Positions 13,583 through 24,443 of a stretch of DNA of 64,000 nucleotides are shown here, piece after piece. The first letter of the stretch is position 1. Every line of letters starts with the position of its first letter. The notes under the pieces are model-generated. The model was not told where the DNA came from. It did not search any database and was given only the letters and a program-made list of their open reading frames with translations. Position numbers and translations under genes: made by a program. The DNA comes from Serripes groenlandicus. Its lineage: Eukaryota > Mollusca > Bivalvia > Cardiida > Cardiidae. The stretch covers positions 1-64,000 of the forward strand of contig JASEVX010000332.1 in the NCBI GenBank assembly GCA_031761405.1. The letters are read 5' to 3'.

Positions 13583-13964
13583 GATATTTTCCTCGTGTTT
13601 CGTTTCGACAATTCTTGGAAAATAAAACAAACGGAAATACGGACAATTAACGCATGGAATTCCTGGGGAAAGTACATTTCAGAGATCCTGTCTACATCCG
13701 ATATCAACGCCGTGCTTTGACTATCTGGTTAGGATCATTACATAAACAGAAATAACTTTGAACAATTAATTCTTTTACTTTTTATTGAAACATCAGTGCA
13801 GACTCTGTTTTTGAAGAATTTGTTTTTATATTTGTAATTATGCATATAAAATGCTGTGTTTAGTTAATGCATGCACTGTTTCTTGTAGTTATTTTCAAAT
13901 GTGTAGGGCTGCGTCAACCCATTGTGTTACTTATATTTGAACAATTTTCTGGGTGAAAATTTGT

Positions 13965-13979
13965 TAAGAGGGGGACGAA
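13965..13979 (+). promoter_or_regulatory. Polypurine tract before 3' LTR
   Basis: AAGAGGGGGACGAA lies immediately before TGTAACACAATG, the start of the LTR. A purine run ending at the LTR border is the plus-strand primer site expected for LTR retroelements. Confidence 0.6.
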
Positions 13980-14488
13980 TGTAACACAATGAGGTTAGAG
14001 GTATACACGTGAGGCCAGCGGTATAGCCATATACGGGGTATGGGATGATCACGTGTATACGGCGCACGCCCTATAGTATATATAGTATGTTTATTTTGAG
14101 AGCGGGAGAGTCAGAGAATGATATGTTTTCCTCGTGGATAATTTGATGTAGCTGGCCAGAGTGCTACATAAGTTATTTATCCTGGTCACGGCACCAAATA
14201 ACTTATGTAGCACTCTGGCCAGCTACATCAAATTGTCCACGAGGAAAACACAGGTAAATAAACGAGATCGTATAGTGATACATTTATTTATTTAAATAGG
14301 TAAACTAGAGTATCATGACTCTCTCTCTCTCTCTCATGCCGACATATCATTCTCTGACTCTCCCGCTCTCAAAATAAACATACTATATATACTATAGGGC
14401 GTGCGCCGTATACACGTGATCATCCCATACCCCGTATATGGCTATACCGCTGGCCTCACGTGTATACCTCTAACCTCATTGTGTTACA
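13980..14488. mobile_element. LTR palindrome: two LTR copies tail to tail around a primer-binding-site-like loop
   Basis: The left arm (13980-14178) starts TGTAACACAATGAGG and the right arm (14196-14488) is its reverse complement, ending CCTCATTGTGTTACA. The arms match closely, but the right arm carries about 95 extra bp (about 14250-14342, including a CT microsatellite) missing from the left. The 17-nt loop reads, on the minus strand, GGTGCCGTGACCAGGAT, directly after the LTR end, the position and type of sequence of a primer-binding site. So the left arm is the 3' LTR of the plus-strand element and the right arm looks like an LTR plus leader from an inverted copy. Confidence 0.75.
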
Positions 14489-14543
14489 GAGTTAATATGT
14501 ATTTGTTCCATAATATCTCTCTTAGCACTCATTAAAACCTATC

Positions 14544-14700
14544 GTGTCGGTACTCAAAATGAATCAACTCAGGGAGACGATACTTTTAAGTACCCTCAAC
14601 ATAGGTTTTGGAAGTCAAATAAGGAGTTTAGGGCATGAAACAAGCTCCTTATCTAGAGCTCTGAGGTTTTTCTTCTTTCTAATCCGTATCGTTTGGCGGC
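14544..14700. mobile_element. Small hairpin MITE, copy 1
   Basis: AAACCTATCGTGTCGGTACTC pairs with GTACCCTCAACATAGGTTTT. Downstream AGTCAAATAAGGAG and CTTATCTAGAGCTCTGA match copies at 54560 and 62140. Confidence 0.6.
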
Positions 14701-14794
14701 TGGTTTATTTGTTCCAATTCTGCAGCTGAAATAGATAACAAATAAATAAATTATTATCATAAAATTGGTCATTACGTCTCGAGTTTGTTGTTTG

Positions 14795-14900
14795 TTTGTT
14801 TGTTTTAATGGTATTTAACGACACTTTAAACAGTCTTTCAGTTATATTACGCCGTTTCTTGGTTAATTTACCTGTACTAACGGAACGTCATGGCGATCAA
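14795..14900 (-). repeat. SINE-like fragment
   Basis: TATTTAACGACACTTTAAAC and ATTACGCCGTTTCTTGGTTA resemble the SINE at 19843; truncated. Confidence 0.35.
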
Positions 14901-15261
14901 GTCTTAGCTATTATAAGACCGGAGATATATCACTGGTCTCTCGCTACTAAAGAAAATGTAAGACACCTCTCCATGTTATCGATCATAAAGGAAATTGCGA
15001 TCTGAGATCTAAATATCATCGCCGTCCGCCATCTTGTTTTTAAATTAACAAGCAAGCATTTGTAAAAATGGCTGAGATCGTACCGTAATCGAAGTAAACT
15101 TTGTTTATTTTACATCTAGACACAAATATGAAAAGTCACTATACATGACTGTATAACTATTGAATAGAGTTGAAAACACGTTTTCATCTCCTGCAGAGGC
15201 GTCAGAAAGCGTTTGTATGTGCGAAAGGGTTGATTCGCGCTCGATGAAATGCACAACTCAC

Positions 15262-15359
15262 CTTCTAAAACAAAATGACAAGCACCAGTATAGCGACGAG
15301 GGCGCCTATGACTGTCTTTGCCATCACGGGATCGAAGCACTCTTTGGAGCTGGCAGCGG
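15262..15359 (-). CDS. Candidate C-terminal exon encoding a transmembrane helix and stop
   Basis: A 98-nt minus-strand exon between acceptor TGTGTTTCAG and a strong donor AAG/GTGAGT. Read with phase 1 entry it encodes SSKECFDPVMAK followed by a strongly hydrophobic stretch (TVIGALVAILVLVILF) and a TAG stop 3 nt before the donor, so the remaining exon would be 3' UTR. This would anchor a type I membrane protein with almost no cytoplasmic tail. A second frame (phase 2 entry) is also open and would fit the outgoing phase of the 22339-22459 exon, but it is an arginine-rich, unconvincing peptide. An exon of phase 2-1 may be missing between the two. Membership of the same gene is inferred from strand and order. 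Confidence 0.45.
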
Positions 15360-15710
15360 CTGAAACACACAATTTGAAAGTCTGGAACAGGTCATATGAA
15401 AATTGACCTTCAGGGGGGTGTGGTATTTTGAGACCAGCGAAGATCACTGATTGTATTAACATCCTTGATAACTCGTGGGAATGATTGTTCCGAGAAATCA
15501 ACGATACAATATAATATTTGATAGAAAGAGGTGGGGCGGGAATTTGAGAAAAGCGAAGAACACTCATATATTCAGGTCCATCCACAATTTTGAATACAGC
15601 GTTCACTTCCTCTAGGTTTAGTGATACTATTTGCTGCGACAACCGACATTCCCCTTCCAGAACATCAGCGCTAACAGTTGTCTTTCCTAGTTATACTATT
15701 TTCAGTAACA

Positions 15711-18453
15711 ATACAATACAATACAATAGTTTATTTGCGTAATTAGGCCTCCGGCCCACAATACATACATATTATATTACATTCAATTTACAATGTAGTA
15801 ATGTGCACAATCAAATTTCTTCAAAAAGCTTTGAAACATAAATGGCTATATTTTTAATAACTAATGGATTTTCATTTTGAAGAAGACAATAACAATTCTG
15901 TAAGCTTGGTAACGCATTAAACCACGTATTTAGATACAAATCTCTAATAATCTTAAACTTTTCACAAACAAAGAAGGCATGAAACTCATCCTCGATAACT
16001 AAGGCATCTTTTTGCATAAAGCAATATAAACAAATTCGATTTTCTCTTTCAATATTAAAATGACGACCAAGTTCAACGTTAAGTTTGTGGCTTGAGCATC
16101 TAAAACGCGACAGGGAACGTTTATAGTAGGGTTTAATGTCTAAATTTAAATATTTTTCAACATTTAATAATGTTTTCACATTTTTGTACAAATCACATCT
16201 TGAAGAAGTATTTATATCATTATGCCACATTTGAAAGGAACAGTCTTTTAATCTTTGTTTTACTTGTTTTATGAAATACGTTTCATTACCTATATCTTGA
16301 GAAAGCCACACAAAACCAAAGCCATACTTAAATAGAAATTCTCTAACTTTTGTAACCCAATTAATTCTACCAATATCATCATACTTCTTAAGCATTAAAT
16401 AGCACTGTTTTGGATATCTGTTAGGATCCATATGAATCAGTCTTACCCAGTATTTGATAAATTTAATGTGGTAATTTATAGCTAGAGGAAATCTCCCACA
16501 TTCACCCAATGCCATTGCGTCATTTACAGACGAATTGATACCAAGAAAGTTTTTACAGAATTTTGTCTGGATTTGTTTTACACATTTTTTTGTATCATAG
16601 CCCCAAATCTCTGACCCATATGTAAGTATTGGAATAACCATAGAATCGAAAATTTTAAAATATTCTTTATGACAAAATTTACCAAAAGGTTTTTCAAATC
16701 TCTTGATTTGATAAAGAGACTTACGGGCCTGTGCTGCAAGTTTTGTTGTTGCTGAATGCCAGGATAACTTTGGTGTAAATAGTAAACCCATAAATTTATA
16801 TGTTGAAGTTACTTTTATATGTTCACCCCTATAAACCCAACGTTCATACTTTCTTAATGGGCCTCCGTTTCTAAAAACAATTATTTCAGACTTTTTAAGG
16901 TTAACTACCATATCTGTTTCTATACAAAATTTATCTATGGTATTTAGTTGCTTTTGCAAATTGACGGCAGTGTCCGCACAATTCGCTACATCGTCTGCAA
17001 ATAATAAACAAAATATATCAGGAATATCATTTGTTATGAAAATGCCCTTGTTACATGTTTGTTTAACATAAGTACGCAATTCATTTATATAGATATTAAA
17101 CATTATTGGAGAACTTGAGTCACCTTGTTTCAATCCCATGTTACATAGAATAGGATGCGTCAATTTTGAGTCTATTTTTACATGCGCCTTTATATTTGAA
17201 TACATCGATATAATAATCTTGAAGAATTTTCCAGTTATACCCTTTTTGTTTAGACATGTAAAGAGTTTGTAATGGTTCAAGGAGTCAAAAGCTTTTTGGA
17301 AATCAACATAAAGTACATAAAATCTACCACCAGGCTTAGATATATACTTTTGAACCATGCTCTGAAGACAGAAGACATTATAGATCGCAGAATATCCGGC
17401 CCTAAATCCCGATTGTGATTCGTCTATAATTTCGAACTGGTTCGACCAGGTCGTTAAACGGTCATTCACAATGAATGAAAATATTTTATACATACTATTA
17501 AGAAGAGAGATCCCTCTGTAGTTACCTGGATCATTTTTAGAACCAGATTTATGGATTGGTAATATTAAAGTTTCAGACCATGACTCTGGGAATATTCCCG
17601 TTTCAAGTATTTTGTTGAATAGTTTCACTAAGATTGGACTAATTTCTTGCAGAGTATTTTTGTAAAATTCAGCTGATATGCCATCTTTACCATGTGCCTT
17701 GCCAGTTTTTAATTTTATTAGACCTCTTTGTACTTCCTCTGGAGATATTTCAGAATTTAATAAGAAGTCCATTTGTTCATTATAATAAATTGGATTATCT
17801 TCTACGGGAGTACAAGTATCATTGTTTTTAAAGAGTAAAGATTCAAAATATACTAGCCATTCATTACTAGATACTGAACATGTATTCACTGTTTTATTTG
17901 TCAATAATGTGCCTTTTACCATAGACCAAAACTATTTTGGTTTATTACTTACACTTATAAGAGAGTGTCTTTTCTGGGATTGAAAATGAAGTTTTTTCTT
18001 ACGACATAAAGCTTTAAATCTGTTACGAGAAACCTTATAGTTAATAAAGTCACTGTGGTTATTTGAAGAGCGATATCTTCTTAAAAACGAATACTTTTCG
18101 TGCTTAGCAACATTACAGTCAGAATCCCACCACTGTGGTTGAACAGCATTAGCATCGCTACTTAATTCTTTGTTCACCCGCATACAAATTGCAGAGTTTT
18201 TATATAAATCAAGAATACATGAGACAGCATTATTTACATCAGTATCAATAATTAATACAAGATCGACATATACACCTTGTAGTTTTTCAGTAAATTTATT
18301 TCTGAATTCATCTTTTTTATTTTCATTCCACCTATAATGATCATAATCTGTAAGAGAAGAATCATCTGAAGAATTTAAATTAGTTTTAAATTTTTCCTTA
18401 TGTTTGAAAGTTAAAATAGCTGAGACAGGGAAGTGATCTGAATCATCATTTTC
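15711..18453 (-). mobile_element. 5'-truncated non-LTR retrotransposon (LINE) with 10-bp target-site duplication
   Basis: A LINE copy in minus orientation, flanked by the direct repeat TTCAGTAACA at 15701-15710 and 18454-18463. It keeps the end of the endonuclease domain (SDHFPVS near 18430), the whole reverse transcriptase, a C-terminal Cys/His region, and a 3' UTR holding the motif GGGCCGGAGGCC and ending in a short (TTGTA)n tail at 15711-15735. The 5' end is truncated inside the endonuclease, as usual for target-primed reverse transcription. The clade is uncertain: the layout resembles jockey/CR1/I-type elements with an APE-like endonuclease. The same GGCCGGAGGCC 3' motif recurs on the plus strand near 25825. 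Confidence 0.9.
15811..18453 (-). pseudogene. LINE ORF2 remnant: endonuclease end, reverse transcriptase, zinc-knuckle
   Basis: The reading frame is continuous from 18453 to 15811 except for one in-frame amber codon at 17932-17934, which splits it into 174 and 703 codons. Upstream part: SDHFPVS (catalytic SDH of APE-like endonucleases), then a linker with QPQWWDSDC. Downstream part (numbered from Met at 17922): RT motif near 78 (GKDGISAEFYK), YRGISLLNS near 135, motif A FYVLYVDFQKAFDSLNH with Asp near 207, motif B GLKQGDSSSP near 263, and motif C LLFADD near 306. A C-terminal Cys-x2-Cys...His...Cys cluster lies near 635-655. The RT itself looks intact, so the insertion is probably young, but the nonsense codon and lost 5' end make it defective. 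Confidence 0.85.
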
Positions 18454-18732
18454 TTCAGTAACAGTGATAAGGTAAGTTAATCTATACATTCATTCGGATT
18501 CCTCTCTAATTTGGAGAAATCAATCGAAAGAACGACCTCTTGCTAATGTTATTCTATTTTAAGCAACAGTTTTAATATGCATTCTTTCGGTATCTTGCTT
18601 ACTTTTGATTATAACGATCTTTTAATAGATCACATCCTCGGGATTTTGCAATCCGTTTTTTAAGAAAAAGTTTTAGTTACAATTGATACATACATTGTTC
18701 GTCATCCTTAATTTCAATTTCAGCGACTATTT

Positions 18733-18916
18733 CCTCGGCTTCTACGTCATCAAAAAGTTCTCTTTTCTTTCTGACGTCATCGTCATCAGTGCTGTTGGTG
18801 TTGGTTATTTGATTGGCACAGGACTATTGAAAAAACATAAAATTCAAGAGAAAATGGCAAACACAAACAACATACCATACACATATAACGCATTTGTTTT
18901 GACAAATATCGAATAG
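18733..18916 (+). CDS. Candidate plus-strand terminal exon with a hydrophobic segment
   Basis: The plus strand is open from an acceptor-like TTCAATTTCAG (AG near 18722) to a TAG stop at 18914-18916. The peptide contains DYFLGFYVIKKFSFLSDV, a hydrophobic stretch with VISAVGVGYLIGTGLL that could span a membrane, and a polar tail rich in Asn and Lys. No upstream exon was found, and the LINE insertion lies just upstream (15711-18453). The exact start of the exon is uncertain by about 11 nt. It could also be a chance ORF. Confidence 0.25.
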
Positions 18917-18944
18917 GAACTTTTGAGATTGTGTTTTTAACACG

Positions 18945-19115
18945 GCTTTCAACATGTTTTGTTAAGTTGCGTTACCCGTGTAAGTTAACCTTTCCTGACA
19001 TCAATGAGGCAACATATCCATTGCAACCATTTGCTAGATCTCTCGTATGACTAGGTCAGCATCGAATCCAGGAAATCCCACTGCCGAGGCGGACCCTCCG
19101 ATTCCATTCGTTAAT
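18945..19115 (-). repeat. SINE-like repeat, degraded
   Basis: Shares GACTAGGTCAGCATCGAATCC and GAGGCGGACCCTCCGA with the copy at 19843-20068. Confidence 0.4.
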
Positions 19116-19206
19116 AAAGTCGGATAATGGTTAATAAGTGTACTGTCTCCGTAATATAACTGGCACAGTGTTTAAATCGCCTAGAACTGTAATAGATCAG
19201 AACAAA

Positions 19207-19466
19207 TGACGCGAGAAAACCAACATTGTTGACTCTGTGTATAGTATTGACCTAGATCTGCCTACGCATGCCGCGCACGCTAATCCGGATAGACACTTTT
19301 CGCCTCCTGTGCATTTTCTGTTTCAGGAATCATAAATCTTTACGTCTATCCCCCTGAGACGGAATGTGTCGGTCCGGATTAGCCTGCCTGCGCGGATTGC
19401 GCAGTCTGATCTGTATCGATACATTACGCAGAAGCCATACTCTTGGTTTTCTCGCGGGACGGCTCA
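19207..19466. mobile_element. GC-rich MITE, copy 1
   Basis: About 260 bp; left arm GACGCGAGAAAACCAACATT, right arm TTTTCTCGCGGGACGGCTCA, central TTTTCTGTTTCAGGAATCAT. Confidence 0.75.
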
Positions 19467-19842
19467 AATTTAGAACTCACGTCTTTGCATTTGGAGTACG
19501 GATACAGCTGTGTATTGGTACAGGTCTTCACCAAGCATTTCATCCAGATACTCTTGCTCTCTGTTAACCATCGGAAGGCTTTAAAACCCCCGCTTACTGC
19601 GCAGAACGTGGAAGCTGCGGTGTCACTGGTAGAGTCGGCCCTGAACGCGTGTTGTTGTTTTCCGACTTTGCCGATCACTGATGAATCCGGGCATCTGTTA
19701 TAACAAGTCAATAATTATCGTTTGATTTATTGGTTATAAACCCAGTTTTAAAGCCCGTTAAATTTATGTCCAAGAACTCCGTTTAACTGACCATGCATTT
19801 CCTGTATTTCTCGAACCAGATTAACTGAGTATTTGTTTGTTT

Positions 19843-20068
19843 ACATTGTGTTTAACGCCGCTTTCAATGTTTCAGATATATCACGGAGTTTGCTTGGTAG
19901 GTTACCAGTAATACTGGTCCATTGGCGAATCATTCGTATTGCTATAACCGCCATCCTGGGCGTCAAGGAGGGTCAGTTATTACTTCCATATTTAAGGTCC
20001 TTTGTATGACCAGGTCGGGGATCGAACCGGCAAATTCCCGCATCCGAGTCGGACCCTCTTCCTCAGCA
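19843..20068 (-). repeat. tRNA-derived SINE (best copy)
   Basis: On the minus strand a B-box-like GGTTCGATCCCCGACC near 20025 is followed by a body with TGGACCAGTATTACTGGTAA and ends with a TTTG-type tail. Related bodies occur at 24170, 25915, 9120 and 21600. Confidence 0.55.
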
Positions 20069-20361
20069 CCACATATGCGGTCTCTTAAAATGAATTAATG
20101 AACTACTTGATTAATAGTCATCAATATAACTGATTGAGCTCTCGCGCTTCGACATGTCAATGACTTAAAAAGGTGTTTGTTACATACAACCTCTCATGAT
20201 GTGCCAGCAAGACCATCTCCATGCTGATTGCACAGACCTCACATAATCTGTCATATATATTTCCTATGCTTTCTATACGAGCACAATGGTAATTGGATGA
20301 AGGTTATAGGCATTTCTGTATGTTGGTTACTCACTTTTATATCACGCTTTTGCATTTATAG

Positions 20362-20541
20362 GGAACGGTGAAGACATAACAAAATGGCAAATTTCTGACA
20401 GTCATATCTTCCGAGAATACAGACGAGAGTTCAATGGCGCATACGCAGTTGATACAATCAATGAGTTTGACATTGCCGAGAGTGTTTATGTACCACACAC
20501 GAAGTTACCCGATGTTATATCACTGAACAGGCATCTTCTAA
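20362..20541 (+). CDS. Candidate plus-strand exon, unrecognised protein
   Basis: After an acceptor-like TTGCATTTATAG the plus strand is open for more than 60 codons with a protein-like composition, including KWQISDSHIFREYRREF and VDTINEFDIAESVYVPHTK. A possible donor (GTATAAT) follows codon 59; the frame stays open a little further. No upstream start or partner exon was identified. The opposite strand is full of stops here. It lies inside an intron of the proposed minus-strand gene, so it would belong to a nested or neighbouring gene. No family recognised. Confidence 0.35.
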
Positions 20542-20599
20542 GTATAATTTGTTTTGCTAGATATATTCAATCTTTAAAAAAAAAATGGCTCTGTTCAGT

Positions 20600-22077
20600 G
20601 CTACTTTGGCCATGTTTGAAATGACGACAGCCGTTATTTGTAACACGAATTGTAGCTGACTATAAGCTCTTCAAATCCAAACAAATGCAAGAATAGCCCC
20701 TAACCGTGTTTATTAATTGGGATTTATGTACAACTCGGAACCAGTCCCTCAAGATGTAGGTGTCGGATAAGCTTGCAAGAATACTTCTACTTTTTACCAG
20801 GAAAGACATAATACTTAAAACACAATTCACAGTAATGATATCAGATGTTTCAGATTTGTATATTATTACTCGGTCAAGTATGAGGAAGTCGCCGTACAAC
20901 ATTTGTCAAAGCAATTTACACACCAGATATATGATATCTGCGGCTTAATGAGGCTAATTCAAATTATCATGCGTTTCCTGGCTTTCTCATACCAGTACTC
21001 AACTTGCTGTTTTTTTCCCCACACAAAATGTGAAAGACGAATGATGCATTTCACAGTGACAAACGTCGGAAAATGTTGGCCGAGCTAGGATTCGAAAGGA
21101 CAACCCCTGGATCGACAGCCCGCGTCGCCGAGCCCCGGTGATGTTTGAAGTGTGATCTAGTATATCGAGCACGTGTTTTTGTATAAAATGACTTGTTTGC
21201 ATTCAGTCGTGGTCGAGGGACTTTACGACGGGGACCACATGGACAACAGGTCGAACGCTCAATGTGGTATCATAATGTAAACATATGTTGTGTATGACGT
21301 ATTCTCCACAACCAGAGTGCCGTTTAATAAGTCCAATTCACAATTCAGACATTAAATAGAAGGAACGTTTTTTGTGTTTCACCATTCGTTTATTAAATCG
21401 GAAATTTAGAGAACTAAAATATATCTGTATGCCGAATCCGGAAGCTAACCTGTATATTTGTAATCTCCGCAGATGATTAACACACATCAAATACATGATT
21501 CCCACCTTTCATGACGCATACCTTGAGCTTGGTGTGAGTATTTGTCTGTTTTCGCGTGTCTACGTATTGTACATTCACCTAAGGCTACATCAACAGGTAG
21601 TAATAGTAATTCATCTAGGGCACGCCGTGATATCACTTAAATAACCATACCGAGGGCTTGAAACGGTTGTATGTAAAATTGGTATTTTTTTACCAAGGTT
21701 AATCACCTCGCCATGAAGTCTTTATAAACGTTAAATCATTTGTTTCTTGGTAAACAATGGAAATTTAGGTGCCATTGCTCGTTCTGAGCAATGGCACCTA
21801 AATTTGCATTGTTTACAAACGGTTCAAAATTTCCCCTAAACTAGGGTTTTCAAAATAGGTTTTTAGCAACAGCCGTTTCACGCCAAGCCCTCTATACGTG
21901 AGCCAGTGCAAGCGAGGATATACATGTTTACCTTAGTGAACAGCATAGCTCCAGCTTTACACTGTTTGCATATTACTGACACAAGCCTGTTAACGTGCGT
22001 TGATTCTGATAGGATTTATCATGTAGACAAGATGATCTGAATCTACACTGTTTATATATGAGACGTTCAACACTAAC
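20600..22077. other. No gene confirmed
   Basis: 21060-21140 holds a SINE-like GC-rich stretch (TAGGATTCGAAAGGACAACC). 20760-20860 on the plus strand reads KTQFTVMISDVSD, faintly like an Ig strand, without splice support. 21600-21660 contains a SINE body piece. Confidence 0.3.
21750..21816. repeat. Perfect-arm hairpin
   Basis: AAATTTAGGTGCCATTGCTC pairs with GAGCAATGGCACCTAAATTT around a 5-nt loop, flanked by GTAAACAATG / CATTGTTTAC. Confidence 0.7.
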
Positions 22078-22284
22078 TTTATGGCCTGTGCGTAATGTAT
22101 CGCCCCAGATCAGCCTGCACATTCCGTCTGAGGGGATAGAGGTATAGAGTAATGATTCCTGAAACAGAAAATCAACAGGAGGCGAAAAATGTATGTCTGG
22201 GTTAGCCTGCGCAGCATGCTTATGCTGATCCGGGTCGTTACTTTACGCAGTGCCACACTTTGGTTTTCTCGTGGAACGGCTCAT
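22078..22284. mobile_element. GC-rich MITE, copy 2 (left end truncated)
   Basis: Contains AGCCTGCGCAGCATGCTTAT and ends CTCGTGGAACGGCTCAT. Confidence 0.7.
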
Positions 22285-22338
22285 ACATGTATATCAATGT
22301 CACGTGCTATCATGGACTGGTTCATTTAGTGGACTTAC

Positions 22339-22459
22339 CCATCCGAATCGATGACCGAGATGGTGAATTTTTGTTTTTTTGCTCTAGTATCTTGGATAAA
22401 ATCCACGTTGTTAGATATTTGGCATGAAAACACATATATACCATATGGATCGGCATTCG
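22339..22459 (-). CDS. Candidate exon 6: immunoglobulin-like segment
   Basis: A 121-nt minus-strand exon between acceptor TGTATTTTTCAG and a strong donor GTAAGT. The peptide includes NADPYGIYVFSCQISNNVDF and ends with FTISVIDSDG. The pattern G-x-Y-x-F-x-C recalls the F strand of an immunoglobulin-like domain, and the last part resembles the closing beta strand (inference from the motif only). It enters in phase 1 and leaves in phase 2. Because exon 5 leaves in phase 2, an exon of phase 2-1 must lie between 22460 and 26489, or this exon belongs to a different isoform or gene. Same strand and similar style suggest one gene. Confidence 0.5.
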
Positions 22460-22469
22460 CTGAAAAATA

Positions 22470-23819
22470 CATAGGATATATTAGATTACCTTTGAAGTTA
22501 CAAAATGTAGGTGATTGACAGTATGAATATGGAATAAGATATATCTTTCAAAAAATAATATATTCACACTCTCCTTAACTGCTTTAAGTTAAATGTTAAA
22601 TTGTTTTTATTTGGTATAAGCTAATTTTGAGTTATGCTATAATCAGGGAATTTAAAGTTATTTCGGATTATTATGTGTTGTTCATGTATAAATTTGTTTA
22701 TGTATATGTATGTAAATGATGCGATACGTGTATTTGTATACGTCAAGTACAATTTATCTATCTATCTGTTTTAGGTTGCATTAAATCTCTCTCTACCAGT
22801 TTGTATTTAACTACAAGTATAGCTACCCCCAACATATCTTTACTGTTATTACATGACGAGTATATCTTTAAAGACAGAACGTCTGTCTGTTATATTTGCG
22901 CTTGACAATCTGCATGTATATTCGCCGGAAAAAGAGGCCAAACTATTTTGACCCGCTGTAGGTGAATTTAACCAGCATTTGCGTATTACAATATGCATGT
23001 TTTTCATTTATAATTGCTAACAAATTAGACATTCGTGCAGTATTATCTTAATCCATGGTGTTCGCTTGTTATGTATCCATACTTCTCTAAGACGAGTCCA
23101 TCAACAATACAGGTTGATTATACCGGTTATTGAGTCCTTGAAACAAGGGATAGAAAGTATCTAAAACAATACAACACAATACAACACATGAAGATAAATA
23201 TAATTTAAATGACAGGTATAGCCATACTTGAAATTGGAAAAACTCGACTTCAGTTTTATTTATATTTATGTAATACAAAAAAAATCAATAAATGGAGTTT
23301 TCGTTCAAATTACGCCAAATACATCTGCAGTCTGGCCAAATAGTCCCTTAAGAAAACTTTGTTTCCGTAGATTTGAGAGTATATCATCAGTGTCATTTTG
23401 GATCAAGTCGGGTCCGGACAAAACCGGTATTTCACATTCACTACTTTCACTTTCAAACAAGGTCAAAATACTAAATATGATCAAATCAGTCAATTCCAGT
23501 GCATCCTTAGCACATTTATAATGCATTTAAACTCAATGCCATATATTCAAGGCATTCTGGTGACGGTATACACTCATGTCTACGCAAACAAAGATTATTT
23601 TAGGGACTATTTAGCTGCAGACCAGCATGACCGCGGATGTATTTGGCGTAATTTGACGCTCTAAGCACGACACACTGAGATGGTTTCGAACAACAGGACG
23701 CGTTCATTGCTACTAAAATATAACAGATTTCATGCTGGTATTACCCGACAGTATGGACCTCAGCCGGAGCTTTTTGATGTATAATGCATTTCTACATCGA
23801 TATACGGTGCGAGTACTGG
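22470..23819. other. No exon found where one is expected
   Basis: An exon of phase 2-1 should lie between 22460 and 26489. None was convincing. 23440-23660 shares GGATGTATTTGGCGTAATTTGAC with 61740-61770, a dispersed repeat. Confidence 0.3.
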
Positions 23820-23935
23820 TTAACCCTTTCACAGTTTGACGTATCGGCAGCAGACGACTTTTGAAAACATTGCGGCGAAAGAAGAAATTGCTCAAAACGA
23901 GCAATATCTCCTCTTGCCACATTGTTTTCAACTAT
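23820..23935. mobile_element. Hairpin repeat of the GAAAACATTGTGACAAAAG family
   Basis: TTTGAAAACATTGCGGCGAA pairs with TTGCCACATTGTTTTCAACT around GAAATTGCTCAAAACGAGCA. Other copies: 15160-15230, 25255-25455, 26090-26235, 61010-61135, 61425-61525. Confidence 0.55.
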
Positions 23936-24164
23936 ATTTGATTATTAGACTCCAATTCAGGGAGATTTTTCATTTGATTGTCAATATGTTTTTTCAAAGT
24001 CGTCTCTAGCAAAAGAGTTGTATGTGGGGAAGGGTTTTGTCTCAAGGATGCAGGCACCGAGCATGATAAGGATAAGCCGACAGATTGTTTCGCTATCGAT
24101 GTAAACAAATAGATAAGTATAAAAAAGTACGTCGATGTAAAGTGAACTTGCGATATATCCAAGT

Positions 24165-24370
24165 CGATTGATTGATTGATTGCTTGGTCTTTTACGCCGC
24201 GTTCAGCAATTCAGTTGTATCACGGCGTTTCCTTGATATGTTACCAGTACTACTGGTCTATATATCCTAACGCCGGCCAGTCAGTCTCTATCCTAACTCC
24301 CGCAAGCATGAGCGCCAAGGGAGACAACCATTACTACCGTTTGGTATGACCTGGCCGGAGATATCCAAGA
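24165..24370 (-). repeat. SINE copy with GATT tail
   Basis: GATT repeats, then TTTTACGCCGCGTTCAGCAA, ATCACGGCGTTTCCTTGATA and TACCAGTACTACTGGTC; same body as 19843. Confidence 0.5.
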
Positions 24371-24394
24371 CGAAAGAGATCATTTCGAGGGCTT

Positions 24395-24443
24395 CATGCA
24401 AAACGGTTGTAACTACAATGTGTAGTTACAACAGTTTTGCATG
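24395..24443. repeat. Short hairpin
   Basis: CATGCAAAACGGTTGTAACTAC pairs (one mismatch) with GTAGTTACAACAGTTTTGCATG. Confidence 0.65.

Noticed and set aside
13207..13707. Antisense ORFs at 13207-13404 and 13432-13707
   Set aside because: Shadows of a GC-richer stretch; no domain and no support over the plus-strand frame.
15265..15642. A single 125-codon minus-strand gene
   Set aside because: A strong acceptor at 15360 and the change in composition show that only the last 98 nt look like exon; the rest is probably intron.
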